Shown: positions 1 to 9,113 of the stretch, in pieces | Layout: every line of letters begins with the position of its first letter | Numbering within the stretch: position 1 is the first letter of the stretch | Assembly (NCBI RefSeq): GCF_030681155.1 | Contig: NZ_JAUXXE010000034.1 | Coordinates: 1 to 64,000 of the forward strand | Direction of reading: 5' to 3' | DNA: 64,000 nt | Source of the DNA: Phenylobacterium sp. | GTDB taxonomy: Bacteria; Pseudomonadota; Alphaproteobacteria; Caulobacterales; Caulobacteraceae | Translations under genes and position numbers: made by a program | The notes under the pieces: generated by a model | The model's database searches: none | What the model was told of the DNA's origin: nothing | Seen by the model: only the letters and a program-made list of their open reading frames with translations

Positions 1-527
<527 letters not shown>

Positions 528-656
528 CCGCCTCACCGCTCACCTCGGTGAGAGCTGGGACCCAAGCTGTCTTTGCGGGTTGCGACCGATTGCGACGCAG
601 GCGCAGTGGATGTTGAGCTTGGGATCCGGTTTCGGCGGGGTGAGCGGAGGGTAGTT

Positions 657-1403
657 ATGGCGACGATCGAACTGAAGGCCGGCGGGCGTTTCACCGGCCT
701 TGACCTCTCGGAGGTCGACTGGACCGATCGGGACCTGCTCGATCTCGAACTCACCGACTGCACGATCACCGACGCCCAGTTCTCCGGCGCGATGCTCCAG
801 GGCGCCAGGTTCAAGGCGTGCCGCTTCGTGCGTTGCCGCTTTGCTCACGCCGATCTGCGGGAGGCGGAGTTCGAGGACTGCATCTTCACCGACGACCAGG
901 GGCACGTCGGCGCCCAGTTCGCCTTTTGCCGGATGGACGAGGGGCGTTTCCGTCGGTGCGACATGTCATTCGCGCGCTTTGAGCGCTCGACCCTCTACGG
1001 GATCGAGATGGAGGCATGCAATCTGCGCGGCGCGGCCTTTGTGCGGGCCGATTTTGGCCGGGCCTTCGGGCGCAAGGTGGTGAAGTGTTCCGCGGCGCTG
1101 AAGGGATGCAATCTCGAGCTTGCCGACCTGACCCAGGTGCGGCTTCCCGATTGCGATCTCAATCGGTCGAACTTCCGCGAGGCGGTTCTGGTAGACGCTG
1201 ACCTGGAAGGCGCGGACCTGCGGGAGTGCGAGTTCTTTCACGCCCTGACCGTGGGCGTCAAACTGGCCCGCGCCGACCTGCGCGGCGCCGAGGTCAGCGG
1301 CCTGAACCTGGCCGAACTGGCCACGTTGGATGGCATGAAAATATCGGTCGACCAGCAATACCGGCTGCTGACCGCCATGGGTCTCGACGTCTACGCCGAG
1401 TGA
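657..1403 (+). CDS. Pentapeptide-repeat protein
   Basis: A 248-residue protein built almost entirely of A(D/N)LxX-type pentapeptide repeats, for example ADLREAEFEDC, SNFREAVLVDADLEG and ADLRECEFFHA. Such repeats fold into a right-handed quadrilateral beta-helix. There is no signal peptide or membrane segment, so it should be cytoplasmic. The start at ATG 657 follows a GGAGG at 646-650 with good spacing; an upstream in-frame ATG at 573 has no such site. Some relatives, such as Qnr and McbG, mimic DNA and protect gyrase. Nothing here shows that activity, so the function is open. It stands alone between thiC and a convergent small gene. Confidence 0.85.
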   Translation: MATIELKAGGRFTGLDLSEVDWTDRDLLDLELTDCTITDAQFSGAMLQGARFKACRFVRCRFAHADLREAEFEDCIFTDDQGHVGAQFAFCRMDEGRFRRCDMSFARFERSTLYGIEMEACNLRGAAFVRADFGRAFGRKVVKCSAALKGCNLELADLTQVRLPDCDLNRSNFREAVLVDADLEGADLRECEFFHALTVGVKLARADLRGAEVSGLNLAELATLDGMKISVDQQYRLLTAMGLDVYAE

Positions 1404-1451
1404 GCCCTAGTCGCGATCGATGCGGACCTTGGCCTGGCTCGGCTCGTCCTT

Positions 1452-1628
1452 CTAGACCCGCACGGCGACGGCCGCGGTGATCGAGGCCAGGATGGCGGTG
1501 ATCGCGCCGCACCACTGAAGGGTGTTCATACCCTCGGCGGCGAAACGGCCCACGGCTGCGCTGACGAAGAACACCAAGCCGGCGGTGCCCCATTCGGCGC
1601 CCCAGCTCGAAAACAACAGCTTAAGCAT
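1452..1628 (-). CDS. Small membrane protein, 58 residues
   Basis: A short gene for a protein starting MLKLLFSSWG, with two hydrophobic stretches (about residues 12-24 and 38-56) separated by a short polar turn, so probably two transmembrane helices. The start is supported by a GGAAG on the minus strand just upstream of the ATG. A longer in-frame version (75 residues) would add an arginine/proline-rich leader and lacks a better ribosome site. No family is recognised. It may be in the same unit as the hybrid kinase that starts further upstream on the same strand, but a gap separates them. Confidence 0.55.
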   Translation of the reverse strand: MLKLLFSSWGAEWGTAGLVFFVSAAVGRFAAEGMNTLQWCGAITAILASITAAVAVRV

Positions 1629-1709
1629 GACTACTTCCAACGGATTGCGGCGTGCTGGCGGGGAAGTAGCGGCAATCACATCACGCTGAAATGTGGCATG
1701 CGGTCGCCG

Positions 1710-3743
1710 TCAGGCGGCCGCGGCGACCGCCTGGCGTTCGGCGACGCTTTGCAGCACGCCGAAGAGCTTCGGCGCCTCGATCGGCTTGGCCATATGCAGG
1801 TCGGCGCCGGCGGCCAAGCTGGCGTCGCGGTGCTCGGGGAGGGCGTTGGCCGTCAGCATGACGATCGGCGTACGGGCCAGGCCGCGCTGACGCTCCCGCG
1901 CGCGGATGGCGCGCACGGCGTCCAAGCCGTCCATGACCGGCATCTGCATGTCCATGAGCACCAGGTCGAACCGCCGGGTCGCGAAGGCGTCGCAAGCTTC
2001 CTGGCCGTTCTCGGTGCAAACCAGATCCACGTCGAACTGGGAGAACAGCACCTGCACCACCTTACGGTTGGTGGGGTGGTCGTCAGCGAGAAGCACCCGC
2101 AGCGGTCGGTCGGGAACAGTGTCGGAATTAACCTCCGACCGGGCCAGGGGCGTAGCGGCGGTGAGAGCCAGGGGCAGCCGGACGCTGAAGGTCGCCCCTT
2201 CGCCCAGGGCGCCATTGGCGTCGATCTCTCCGTCCATCAGATCGACCAGTTGCTTGCAGATGGTCAGGCCCAGGCCTGCCCCGCCATACGAACGCGTCGC
2301 CGAGCCGTCACCTTGTTGGAAACGGCCGAACAGCCGGTGCTTTTCCGCAGGATCGAAGCCGACGCCGGTGTCCTGGACGTCGATCCGCCAGCGGCCCTGG
2401 CCTTCCGCGCGTACGGCGATGGCGACATAGCCTTCGCTGGTGAACTTCAGCGCGTTGGAGGCGAGGTTGGTCAGGATCTGCTTCACTCGCACGGCGTCGC
2501 CGGCGACTGCGGCCTCGGCGGCCGGATCGATATCGATGATGAGGTCCAGGCCCTTGTCGTGCGCCCGGGCCGCGGCCAGGGCGCCGACTGAACGGATTGT
2601 GTCGCCCAGGTGGAACGGTTGGCGATCGACCTTCACGACGCCCGTCTCCATGTGGGAGACGTCCAACACGTCGGAGAGCACGCGCTCCAGGGTCTCGCCT
2701 GAACCCTGGATGATGCCGACCATTTCGGCTTGGGCCGGGGAGAGCGATGTGCGCCCAAGGGCCGCGGCGATGGCGTTGACGCCGTTCAACGGCGTGCGAA
2801 TCTCGTGGCTCATATTGGCCAGGAACTGGCTCTGGGTGCGGTGGCTGGCCACGAACTGGTTGGCGGCCCGGCGAATCCTGACGATCATCACGAACCCGAC
2901 CAGGCCAAACGCCAACAACACCAGTGCGACAGGTAGGGCCGCGGCCCGGGCGAGATCGGCGCCGGGCGTCTTGGGCGACCAACTCAGCACCAGCGGCTGG
3001 GCGCCGCCGCTGACCGGCAAGGAAATGTGGGCGCCGTTTCCACCAGTCGGCGGGGCGGCGATCACTGCTTTCAGGCCGTTGAGCTGGAAGCGCTCTTGCA
3101 GTTTTGAGAGCGCAGCGGCGTCCATCCGCAGGGCCATGACGATGATCGGCGCGAAGTCGCCCTTAGGCGTGACGAGGCCGAAGTCCGGCTGCACCAGGGT
3201 CGCCGAGACCAGATAGACCTTGCCGTCATGCATGATGAAGTCGCTGGCTTGGATCGCGCTGGAGACCAATTGTCGGGGTGCGCCGGCCGGCCGCTGGCCG
3301 ATCTGGCCGCGCTCGGCCTCGGCATGGCGTACGGCGGCGATCAGGGGGGCGGCGCCGGTGAAGTGGCGATAGTTCGCGGCCGGTGCGGCGTCCTTGTGGA
3401 AGCGGCCGTAGATGGGGCGGTTGTCGCCGTCGAGCACGAAGAGCTGCTCGAAGTCCATGTTCTGGGCGAAGTAGTCGTTGAGATTGGCGTCGGCCCAGGC
3501 CGGATCGAAACGGTTGTCGAGATTGGCGACGGCCTCGTCCCAATTAGTCTCGGGCAAGATCGAGCGTTCGATCTCCTGGATGCTGGCGGCTAGGCCCCGC
3601 CGGACGAGGTCTTCTTCCTGCTTGCGGACGTCGCGATCGACGTGGCTGGCCCAGATCAGCAGGCTCGCCACAAACACGGCCATGGCGCCCAGCGCGAGCC
3701 CGATGAGCGGCGCGAGCAATCTAAACTCAGACTCCCGCTGCAT
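1710..3743 (-). CDS. CHASE4-type membrane hybrid histidine kinase
   Basis: A 677-residue sensor kinase with its own receiver. In order: membrane helix at about residues 9-32; an extracytoplasmic CHASE4-like sensor (about 45-265, with the NWDEAVANLD and FVLDGDNRPIYGR segments); a second helix at about 268-288; a HisKA domain with phospho-acceptor His313 in MSHEIRTPLNG; a HATPase domain with the N box (LTNLASNALKFT), G1 (DTGVGF) and G2 (GGAGLGL); and a C-terminal REC domain with acidic pair DD, phospho-acceptor Asp598 and TAN-K signature residues. All key residues are present, so it should be active. The start at MQRESEF was chosen because the upstream extension is Arg-rich and non-membrane. 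No partner regulator is adjacent, so the output is unknown. Confidence 0.9.
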   Translation of the reverse strand: MQRESEFRLLAPLIGLALGAMAVFVASLLIWASHVDRDVRKQEEDLVRRGLAASIQEIERSILPETNWDEAVANLDNRFDPAWADANLNDYFAQNMDFEQLFVLDGDNRPIYGRFHKDAAPAANYRHFTGAAPLIAAVRHAEAERGQIGQRPAGAPRQLVSSAIQASDFIMHDGKVYLVSATLVQPDFGLVTPKGDFAPIIVMALRMDAAALSKLQERFQLNGLKAVIAAPPTGGNGAHISLPVSGGAQPLVLSWSPKTPGADLARAAALPVALVLLAFGLVGFVMIVRIRRAANQFVASHRTQSQFLANMSHEIRTPLNGVNAIAAALGRTSLSPAQAEMVGIIQGSGETLERVLSDVLDVSHMETGVVKVDRQPFHLGDTIRSVGALAAARAHDKGLDLIIDIDPAAEAAVAGDAVRVKQILTNLASNALKFTSEGYVAIAVRAEGQGRWRIDVQDTGVGFDPAEKHRLFGRFQQGDGSATRSYGGAGLGLTICKQLVDLMDGEIDANGALGEGATFSVRLPLALTAATPLARSEVNSDTVPDRPLRVLLADDHPTNRKVVQVLFSQFDVDLVCTENGQEACDAFATRRFDLVLMDMQMPVMDGLDAVRAIRARERQRGLARTPIVMLTANALPEHRDASLAAGADLHMAKPIEAPKLFGVLQSVAERQAVAAAA

Positions 3744-3824
3744 GCCTTCGGTCCCGACCGCTACGTTCCTAAGCGGACCCTGATCCAAGGTGGTTAAGGG
3801 ACAGTGTGGTCGAGCTTCGCCCAA

Positions 3825-3856
3825 CAAAAAGGCGGCCGCGTCGCCGCGACCGCCTT
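3825..3856 (-). terminator. Rho-independent terminator of the Ala/Pro-rich membrane protein gene
   Basis: Read on the minus strand, a GC-rich hairpin (GGCGGTCGCG pairing with CGCGGCCGCC, with one G-U pair) is followed directly by five T residues. It lies just downstream of the gene ending at 3874 and ahead of the hybrid kinase, so the two are probably separate units. Confidence 0.75.
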
Positions 3857-3873
3857 CATGCTGTTCATTTGAC

Positions 3874-4578
3874 CTACGGCGTAGCCGTCGCAGGGGGTTC
3901 CGTGGGCGTCGTCGTCGCCGGCTCCTCAATCACGGGGGCCGGTTCGGTCGTCGTCGCCGTGGCCTCGGAAGGCGTCGCCACCATCGGCGGCACAACGATC
4001 GCCGACGGAGCGAGCGCTGGAGTCTGGCTCAGCGCCGAGTAAGGGATTGGCGCAGCCGGCGACGTCGCGCTGGCGTCACTGGCGAAGCTAGGGGCAGCCT
4101 CCGCCTGGGGAGCCGGTCGTGCGGCTGCGACGCGAGTCGGTGTGGCGGTGCGCGCAGCCGATTTGGCCGCGACCGCGACGGGCTCAGGGGCCATGACGGG
4201 CGGCGGGGTTTGAGCCGCGGCGACTTCAACCGGTGCGGCCGTATTCGTCGCCGGCGCTTCGATCGCGGCGGTGGCGGGAACCGGGTCGGTCATGATCGAT
4301 TGACGAGGCTGCATGGCGAAGTAGGCGACGCCAGCCAGCAGGGCGACGGCGGGCACGCCGACCATCAGCATCGGGGTGAGAGAGCGGCCAGCGGTCTTCT
4401 TCTTCGCAGTTCGGGCATAGATCGGGGTGCCGACAAACATCGGCTGTTCCTCAGCGGTCGCCTGCGCCGTGTCGGCGCGCAGCGATTGCTCGCGGGTGGT
4501 ATCGAATTCCTCCTCATTCCGCGCGAAGTCTTCCGCCGTAAATGAAGATCTAGAAAGGGGTCGGTATTCGGTACTCAT
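3874..4578 (-). CDS. Ala/Pro-rich single-pass membrane protein, probable general-stress target
   Basis: A 234-residue protein with an N-terminal acidic/polar cytoplasmic part (residues 1-65), one hydrophobic helix (about 69-87) and a long low-complexity tail rich in Ala, Pro, Thr and Val. The tail probably extends through the periplasm, as in TonB- or FtsN-like spacers, but no SPOR, TonB or OmpA domain is seen. A strong SD (GGGAGGT) precedes the ATG. Upstream is an exact GGAAC-N16-CGTT, the pattern of EcfG/SigT promoters in alphaproteobacteria. It is therefore probably induced in the general stress response. Function unknown. Confidence 0.75.
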   Translation of the reverse strand: MSTEYRPLSRSSFTAEDFARNEEEFDTTREQSLRADTAQATAEEQPMFVGTPIYARTAKKKTAGRSLTPMLMVGVPAVALLAGVAYFAMQPRQSIMTDPVPATAAIEAPATNTAAPVEVAAAQTPPPVMAPEPVAVAAKSAARTATPTRVAAARPAPQAEAAPSFASDASATSPAAPIPYSALSQTPALAPSAIVVPPMVATPSEATATTTEPAPVIEEPATTTPTEPPATATP

Positions 4579-4610
4579 CTTACACCTCCCAAATTATTGG
4601 TCGGAGGATG

Positions 4611-4635
4611 AACGAGGTGATCGCCTACATGTTCC
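4611..4635 (-). promoter_or_regulatory. EcfG/SigT-type (general stress) promoter
   Basis: On the minus strand GGAAC (4631-4635) is followed after exactly 16 bases by CGTT (4611-4614). This matches the alphaproteobacterial general-stress sigma factor consensus GGAAC-N16/17-CGTT. The start codon of the gene at 4578 lies 33 bases downstream of the -10 element, leaving room for a short leader with a good SD. Confidence 0.7.
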
Positions 4636-4809
4636 AGACTTTTCAAACGGCCATTGTGTAAGGGCCGATTTTTCGTTTGTAGATAAGTGAATGGTGTGTC
4701 GACGAGTCCCTCGAAAACGCGAAACTGGCTGACCTATTCTGAACAAATTTTCCGGATGGTGGACTTAATGCTCTAAATTCCGCCATATGCTGGCCGCAAT
4801 CGGCGACGG

Positions 4810-5526
4810 TCAGTCGAGGAGTTCCGCGATGGAGCGGACAATCCTGTCGGGCTTGGCGTCGCTGCCGGGCGGCAGGCCTTCGCCAAGATGATCGTGCCAG
4901 ATGGCGTAGATGCCCAACCGCTGGGGCGCGACGACTTCCCATTCCAGATTGTCGCCGACCATCCAGGTTTCGTCCGGCGTCACTCCCAGCGCCTGCATGG
5001 CGTGCAGATAGGCCTTCTCTTCGGGCTTGCCGAAGCCTGCCTCCCCCTCGATCTGCACATGATCGAAAAGACGCGCCAGATCGAAGCGCTCGACCTTGGC
5101 GCGCTGCGGTTCGGCCGCGCCATTGGTGACCAGGGCCAGCTTGACGCCCAGGCGCTTGAGTTCCTCGACCGTTTCCAACGCGCCGGGGAAGAACTTGGCC
5201 TGCTCCTCGCGATAGGCGTGGAAACGCGCGCCAAAGATTGCGGCGAAGTCCGGCGTCAGCCCCGGCGCATGCCCCGCTAGAGTCTCGAACGCTGCGGCGA
5301 CGGCCAGCTTGCGCCCCTCCACTAGGTTCTGGCGCCAGTGGGCGGCGCGGACCTCGTCGGCCCAGAAGGCGCGGAAAGTCGCTTCCAGCGCCTCACCGGC
5401 CTTCTCGGAGGTAACCGGGCCAAAGCGATCGGGGAATTCCTCGGCCACTGTCTGCAGAATCAGGCGGCGGGAACCGAACGAGATGATGGTCTCGTCGAGG
5501 TCGAACAGAATCGCGGTTGGCAGCAT
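4810..5526 (-). CDS. HAD-family phosphatase (YjjG / phosphoglycolate phosphatase type)
   Basis: A 238-residue haloacid-dehalogenase hydrolase. Motif I is FDLDET (nucleophile and acid/base Asp, about residues 9-14), motif II is LVTNG, the motif III Lys lies in the GFGKPEEKAY segment, and motif IV is MVGDN. A helical cap (about residues 25-90) places it in the C1-cap group with YjjG, a nucleotidase. The substrate cannot be read from the sequence. No signal peptide, so cytoplasmic. The 231-base gap downstream, before the next same-strand gene, holds the EcfG-type promoter of that gene. Confidence 0.88.
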   Translation of the reverse strand: MLPTAILFDLDETIISFGSRRLILQTVAEEFPDRFGPVTSEKAGEALEATFRAFWADEVRAAHWRQNLVEGRKLAVAAAFETLAGHAPGLTPDFAAIFGARFHAYREEQAKFFPGALETVEELKRLGVKLALVTNGAAEPQRAKVERFDLARLFDHVQIEGEAGFGKPEEKAYLHAMQALGVTPDETWMVGDNLEWEVVAPQRLGIYAIWHDHLGEGLPPGSDAKPDRIVRSIAELLD

Positions 5527-5678
5527 GACGTTATCCTAGTCCCGGGTTTGGCGGGTCGCACTGAGTCCTTGGCGCCACGGTTGTCGTGCCTGACGCGGCT
5601 GTGACCGGCTGTGTTCATGGCCCAGCTTGACCCGTCCGGGCGGCCGCCGCCAAGGTGGCCCTGCGTCGGAGGGAATGT

Positions 5679-7466
5679 ATGCGTATCAGGGCCCAACTAG
5701 AGCGTGATTGGCGTTTCATACGCGGCCTGAATCGCACTTTGAAGCGCGTGAAGTCGATCGCGCCCGCTTCGGATCATCTGGTGTGCGACGACATCCAGGA
5801 CGCGGTCGAGGAATGGCGCGACCGGCCGGCCCTGACCTTCGAATACAAGACGCTGACCTATGGCGAGATGGACGCCCTGGCCAACCGCTTCGCCCATTGG
5901 GCCAAGGGGATCGGCCTGCGCCGCGGCCAGACAGTGGCCTTGTTTATGCCCAACCGCCTGGAATATTTCCCGGTCTGGTATGGCCTTTCCAAGATCGGGG
6001 TGGTCACCGCCCTGATCAACAATCAGCTCGCTGGCTCGCCACTCGCCCACTGCCTGAACATCTCGGGCGCGGCTCATGTCATCGTCGATGCTGAGACTTC
6101 GCCGGTGTTCGAGCAGGCCAAGGGGCAGCTTGAGCAACCGATGAAGCAGTGGGTGCTGGGCCAGGCGCATGGCGACCAGCGCGACCTGACCCAGGCGCTG
6201 AAAAGCTGCAGCCAGTTGCCGCCCGACAAGAGCGTGCGCGACGGCATGGTGGCCAAGGACACGGCGCTGTTGATCTTCACCAGCGGGACGACCGGCCTGC
6301 CCAAGGCCGCGCGGGTCACCCATGTGCGCGCCCAGCTCTATATGCGCGGCTTCGCCGGGGCGACCGGCGCGAGCGAGAACGATCGCATCTATGTCGCCCT
6401 GCCGCTCTATCACGCGACCGGTGGGCTTTGCGCCCTGGGCGCGGCCTTGCTGAACGGCGGCTCGGTGGTGGTGAAGAAGAAGTTCTCCGCCAGCCACTTC
6501 TGGGAAGACGTGGTCGCCGAGAACTGCACGATGTTCGTTTATATCGGCGAGCTCTGCCGCTACCTCGTCAATCACGAGCCGAGCGAGGACGAAGGCCGCC
6601 ACAAGATTCGCCTGGCCTTCGGCAACGGCCTGCGGGCCGATGTCTGGGCCGAGATGAAGACCCGTTTCCGGATCCCCGAAATCCTGGAGTTCTACGGCTC
6701 GACCGAGGGCAACATTTCGATGTTCAACTTCGATGGCCGGACAGGCGCCATCGGACGTTCGCCCAAGTGGCTGCGGGAAAAGGTGAACTACCGCCTGGTG
6801 CAGTTCGACGTCGAAAAGGAAGAGCCGATCCGCGGCCTGAACGGGCTGTGCATCGAATGCGGTCCCGGCCAGATCGGCGAGTGCATCGGCAAGATCGGCA
6901 ACGACGCGCGCAGCGAATATACCGGCTATGTGGACAAGGCCGCGTCGGACAAGAAGATCCTGCGCGACGTTTTCGAAAAGGGCGACGCCTGGTTCCGCTC
7001 CGGCGATCTCATGCGTACCGACTCCGACGGGTATTTCTATTTCGTCGATCGGATCGGCGACACCTTCCGCTGGAAGGGTGAGAACGTCTCCACCGGCGAG
7101 GTGGCCGAACGACTGCAGGCTATTCCCGGCGTGGTCGAGGCCAATGTCTACGGCGTCGAGGTCGAGGGGACTGACGGCCGGGCCGGCATGGCTGGCGTCG
7201 TGGTGGATGACGCGTTCGACATCAAGGCGTTTGGCGAGGCGGTGGGCCGCGATCTGCCGGCCTACGCCCAGCCGGTGTTCGTCCGCATCCTGCCGGCCAT
7301 CGAGACGACCGGCACCTTCAAGTACCGCAAGATCGACCTGGTCGCCGACGGCTTCGACCCGGCGGCCATCAAGGGCGCGGTGTATTACAAGGAAGGCGCC
7401 AAGGGCTATGTGAAGCTCACCAAGCCGGGCTTCGCCAAGATCATGGCGGGCGGAGTGAAGCTCTAA
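5679..7466 (+). CDS. FATP/SLC27-type long-chain acyl-CoA synthetase
   Basis: A 595-residue AMP-forming ligase that activates long or very-long-chain fatty acids to CoA thioesters. The P-loop-like A3 motif is IFTSGTTGLPKA. The FYGSTEGN segment is typical of the FATP branch rather than classic FadD. The adenylate-binding GDLMRTDSDGYFYFVDRIGD and the hinge region FRWKGENVSTGEVA follow in order. The start at MRIRAQLERDWRF follows CGGAGGG with proper spacing; an upstream in-frame ATG at 5655 lacks this. Its end overlaps the end of the convergent HWE kinase gene by four bases. It is probably used in fatty-acid uptake or beta-oxidation. Confidence 0.92.
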   Translation: MRIRAQLERDWRFIRGLNRTLKRVKSIAPASDHLVCDDIQDAVEEWRDRPALTFEYKTLTYGEMDALANRFAHWAKGIGLRRGQTVALFMPNRLEYFPVWYGLSKIGVVTALINNQLAGSPLAHCLNISGAAHVIVDAETSPVFEQAKGQLEQPMKQWVLGQAHGDQRDLTQALKSCSQLPPDKSVRDGMVAKDTALLIFTSGTTGLPKAARVTHVRAQLYMRGFAGATGASENDRIYVALPLYHATGGLCALGAALLNGGSVVVKKKFSASHFWEDVVAENCTMFVYIGELCRYLVNHEPSEDEGRHKIRLAFGNGLRADVWAEMKTRFRIPEILEFYGSTEGNISMFNFDGRTGAIGRSPKWLREKVNYRLVQFDVEKEEPIRGLNGLCIECGPGQIGECIGKIGNDARSEYTGYVDKAASDKKILRDVFEKGDAWFRSGDLMRTDSDGYFYFVDRIGDTFRWKGENVSTGEVAERLQAIPGVVEANVYGVEVEGTDGRAGMAGVVVDDAFDIKAFGEAVGRDLPAYAQPVFVRILPAIETTGTFKYRKIDLVADGFDPAAIKGAVYYKEGAKGYVKLTKPGFAKIMAGGVKL

Positions 7467-8935
7467 CCCGGCAAGGCGAGGGGTTCGCCGCTCTGACCAC
7501 GGAGTGGAAGGCTGATGCGGCAGACTAGGCCCTTGGGATGGAACTCAAGGGCCGCGACGCCGCCAATTTCCCCTCTGAGGCTGCGCTCGATCAACCGCGA
7601 GCCGAAACCACGACGCGCCGGCGTCTGGACGACAGGCCCGCCGCGTTCGCTCCAGGTCAAGTCGAGCCGTCCCTGCTCGGTGGTCCAGCGAACGCTGACG
7701 CAACCTTCCGAACAGGATAGCGCGCCATATTTGGCCGCATTGGTGGTGAGTTCGTGGAATAGCAGTCCAAGGGTGAGGGCTTCGTTGGCCGATAGCGCTA
7801 CGTCGGGACCTTCGAACTCATAGCGCTCTGGGCCGTAGGGGCCAAACTCGATGGCCAGCACGTCTCGAAGCTGCGCGCCCCGCCAATTGGACGCTGTCAG
7901 GATGTCGTGCGTCGCCGAGAGCGCGAGGATCCGCGCCTCGAACGTCTGGCGGAATGCTTCGGGGTCGGGATTGCTTCGCAAAGTCTGGGCGGCGATCGAT
8001 TGCACATTGGCGAGGGTGTTCTTCACCCGATGGTTCAGCTCATCCAGCAACAGCTTCTGCTGGCGCTCGGCTAGGATCCGGTCGGTGACGTCCGCGCCTT
8101 CGACGAATACGCCGATGCATGTCCCGTCGGCCCCCAAGATGGGCTGATAGATGAAGTCGAGATACCGTTGCTCGAGCGCAGCATCGGGCGTGCGCTGCAA
8201 TCGGACCCCGATTGAGCGGCCGATGAAGGGCTCGCGCTCGGACATGACGGTCTTCAAGAGCGAGACAAAGCCTTGGTTGCCCACCTCCGGCAGCGCATCG
8301 CGGACCGGAAGACCGATGACCGGCCGGTGACCGATCAGTTGCTGATAGGCGTGATTGGCCAAGGTGAAGGTCAGCTCGTCGCCCATCAACACGGCCATGA
8401 AGCCGGGCGCCTGCATGAACAGATCTCGCAGCTGCGAGCTATCCTGCAGCAGGAAGTTGTTGGCGCGCTGCAATTCCTCGGCGCGCTGAATGAGCGTCGC
8501 CTCGGCCGGCTCGGGCAGGCCGCCGCCATAGGCCATCTGCTTCAGACGATGCAGCTCGGTGACGTCCACGGTATTCTGGACGATGAAGGCCACCTCGCCG
8601 TCCCCATCCAGCAAGGGGGTGTGAACCGCCGACCAGTAGCGAAGCTCCAGCTCGCCTCCTCGATTCTCGGGCCGTGCGATCGCGTAGGGGATTAGGGCGA
8701 TTGAATCGGATTTGCCTGTCGAGATCACCCGTTCAAAGGACGCCCGCAAAAGGCGTCCGCCATCGCCCGCATCAGGAAATATCTCGAATAGTGCATGACC
8801 GAGCAGCTCCTCGCGCGGGCGCTCGACCGCCGCTTCATAGGCGGCGTTCACTTCGACGAACCTCAGTTCGCGGTCGAGGATCATGTAGGGGCTAGGAAGC
8901 GCCCCAAAGAGGGCGTGAAAATCTACATTTCGCAC
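7463..8935 (-). CDS. PAS-domain HWE-family sensor histidine kinase (soluble)
   Basis: A 490-residue kinase without membrane helices. Two PAS domains (about residues 5-130 and 165-290; the first has the typical [17 protein letters not shown] start) precede an HWE/HisKA_2 domain with the phospho-acceptor His in [15 protein letters not shown]. The HATPase part has [14 protein letters not shown], the W-S-E of the HWE signature, and a G-box GFGSRLI. The start codon is GTG. HWE kinases of this layout often act in light, redox or general-stress (PhyR) signalling. No regulator is adjacent, so its partner is unknown. The gene runs convergently into the acyl-CoA synthetase. Confidence 0.9.
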   Translation of the reverse strand: MRNVDFHALFGALPSPYMILDRELRFVEVNAAYEAAVERPREELLGHALFEIFPDAGDGGRLLRASFERVISTGKSDSIALIPYAIARPENRGGELELRYWSAVHTPLLDGDGEVAFIVQNTVDVTELHRLKQMAYGGGLPEPAEATLIQRAEELQRANNFLLQDSSQLRDLFMQAPGFMAVLMGDELTFTLANHAYQQLIGHRPVIGLPVRDALPEVGNQGFVSLLKTVMSEREPFIGRSIGVRLQRTPDAALEQRYLDFIYQPILGADGTCIGVFVEGADVTDRILAERQQKLLLDELNHRVKNTLANVQSIAAQTLRSNPDPEAFRQTFEARILALSATHDILTASNWRGAQLRDVLAIEFGPYGPERYEFEGPDVALSANEALTLGLLFHELTTNAAKYGALSCSEGCVSVRWTTEQGRLDLTWSERGGPVVQTPARRGFGSRLIERSLRGEIGGVAALEFHPKGLVCRISLPLRGQSGEPLALPG

Positions 8936-9100
8936 AGGCGCGGTCCCCGGCCTGGCGTCGTTACGGGCGCGCCGGCAAATCGAACTTCAACGATCCACAT
9001 AACTGCGGTCGTCCCCCCCTTCAGCTCAAGCGGACCAAACGTCGCGGTCGTATTGCGGTTCCGCTTGTTCAGGAGGCCTGCGCGGGGCTCCGGACTCACC

Positions 9101-9113
9101 TATATTCGCCCCA
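9101..9113 (+). promoter_or_regulatory. Putative -10 element placing uvrC transcription start at its start codon
   Basis: TATATT at 9101-9106 lies six bases upstream of the uvrC ATG, and no SD sequence is present between them. With usual spacing, transcription would begin at or next to the A of ATG, giving a leaderless mRNA. No convincing -35 was found at 17 bases, so this is only suggestive. Confidence 0.35.

Noticed and set aside
9058..9070. LexA-like GTTC...GTTC upstream of uvrC
   Set aside because: The two GTTC blocks are separated by five bases, whereas the alphaproteobacterial SOS box needs seven.
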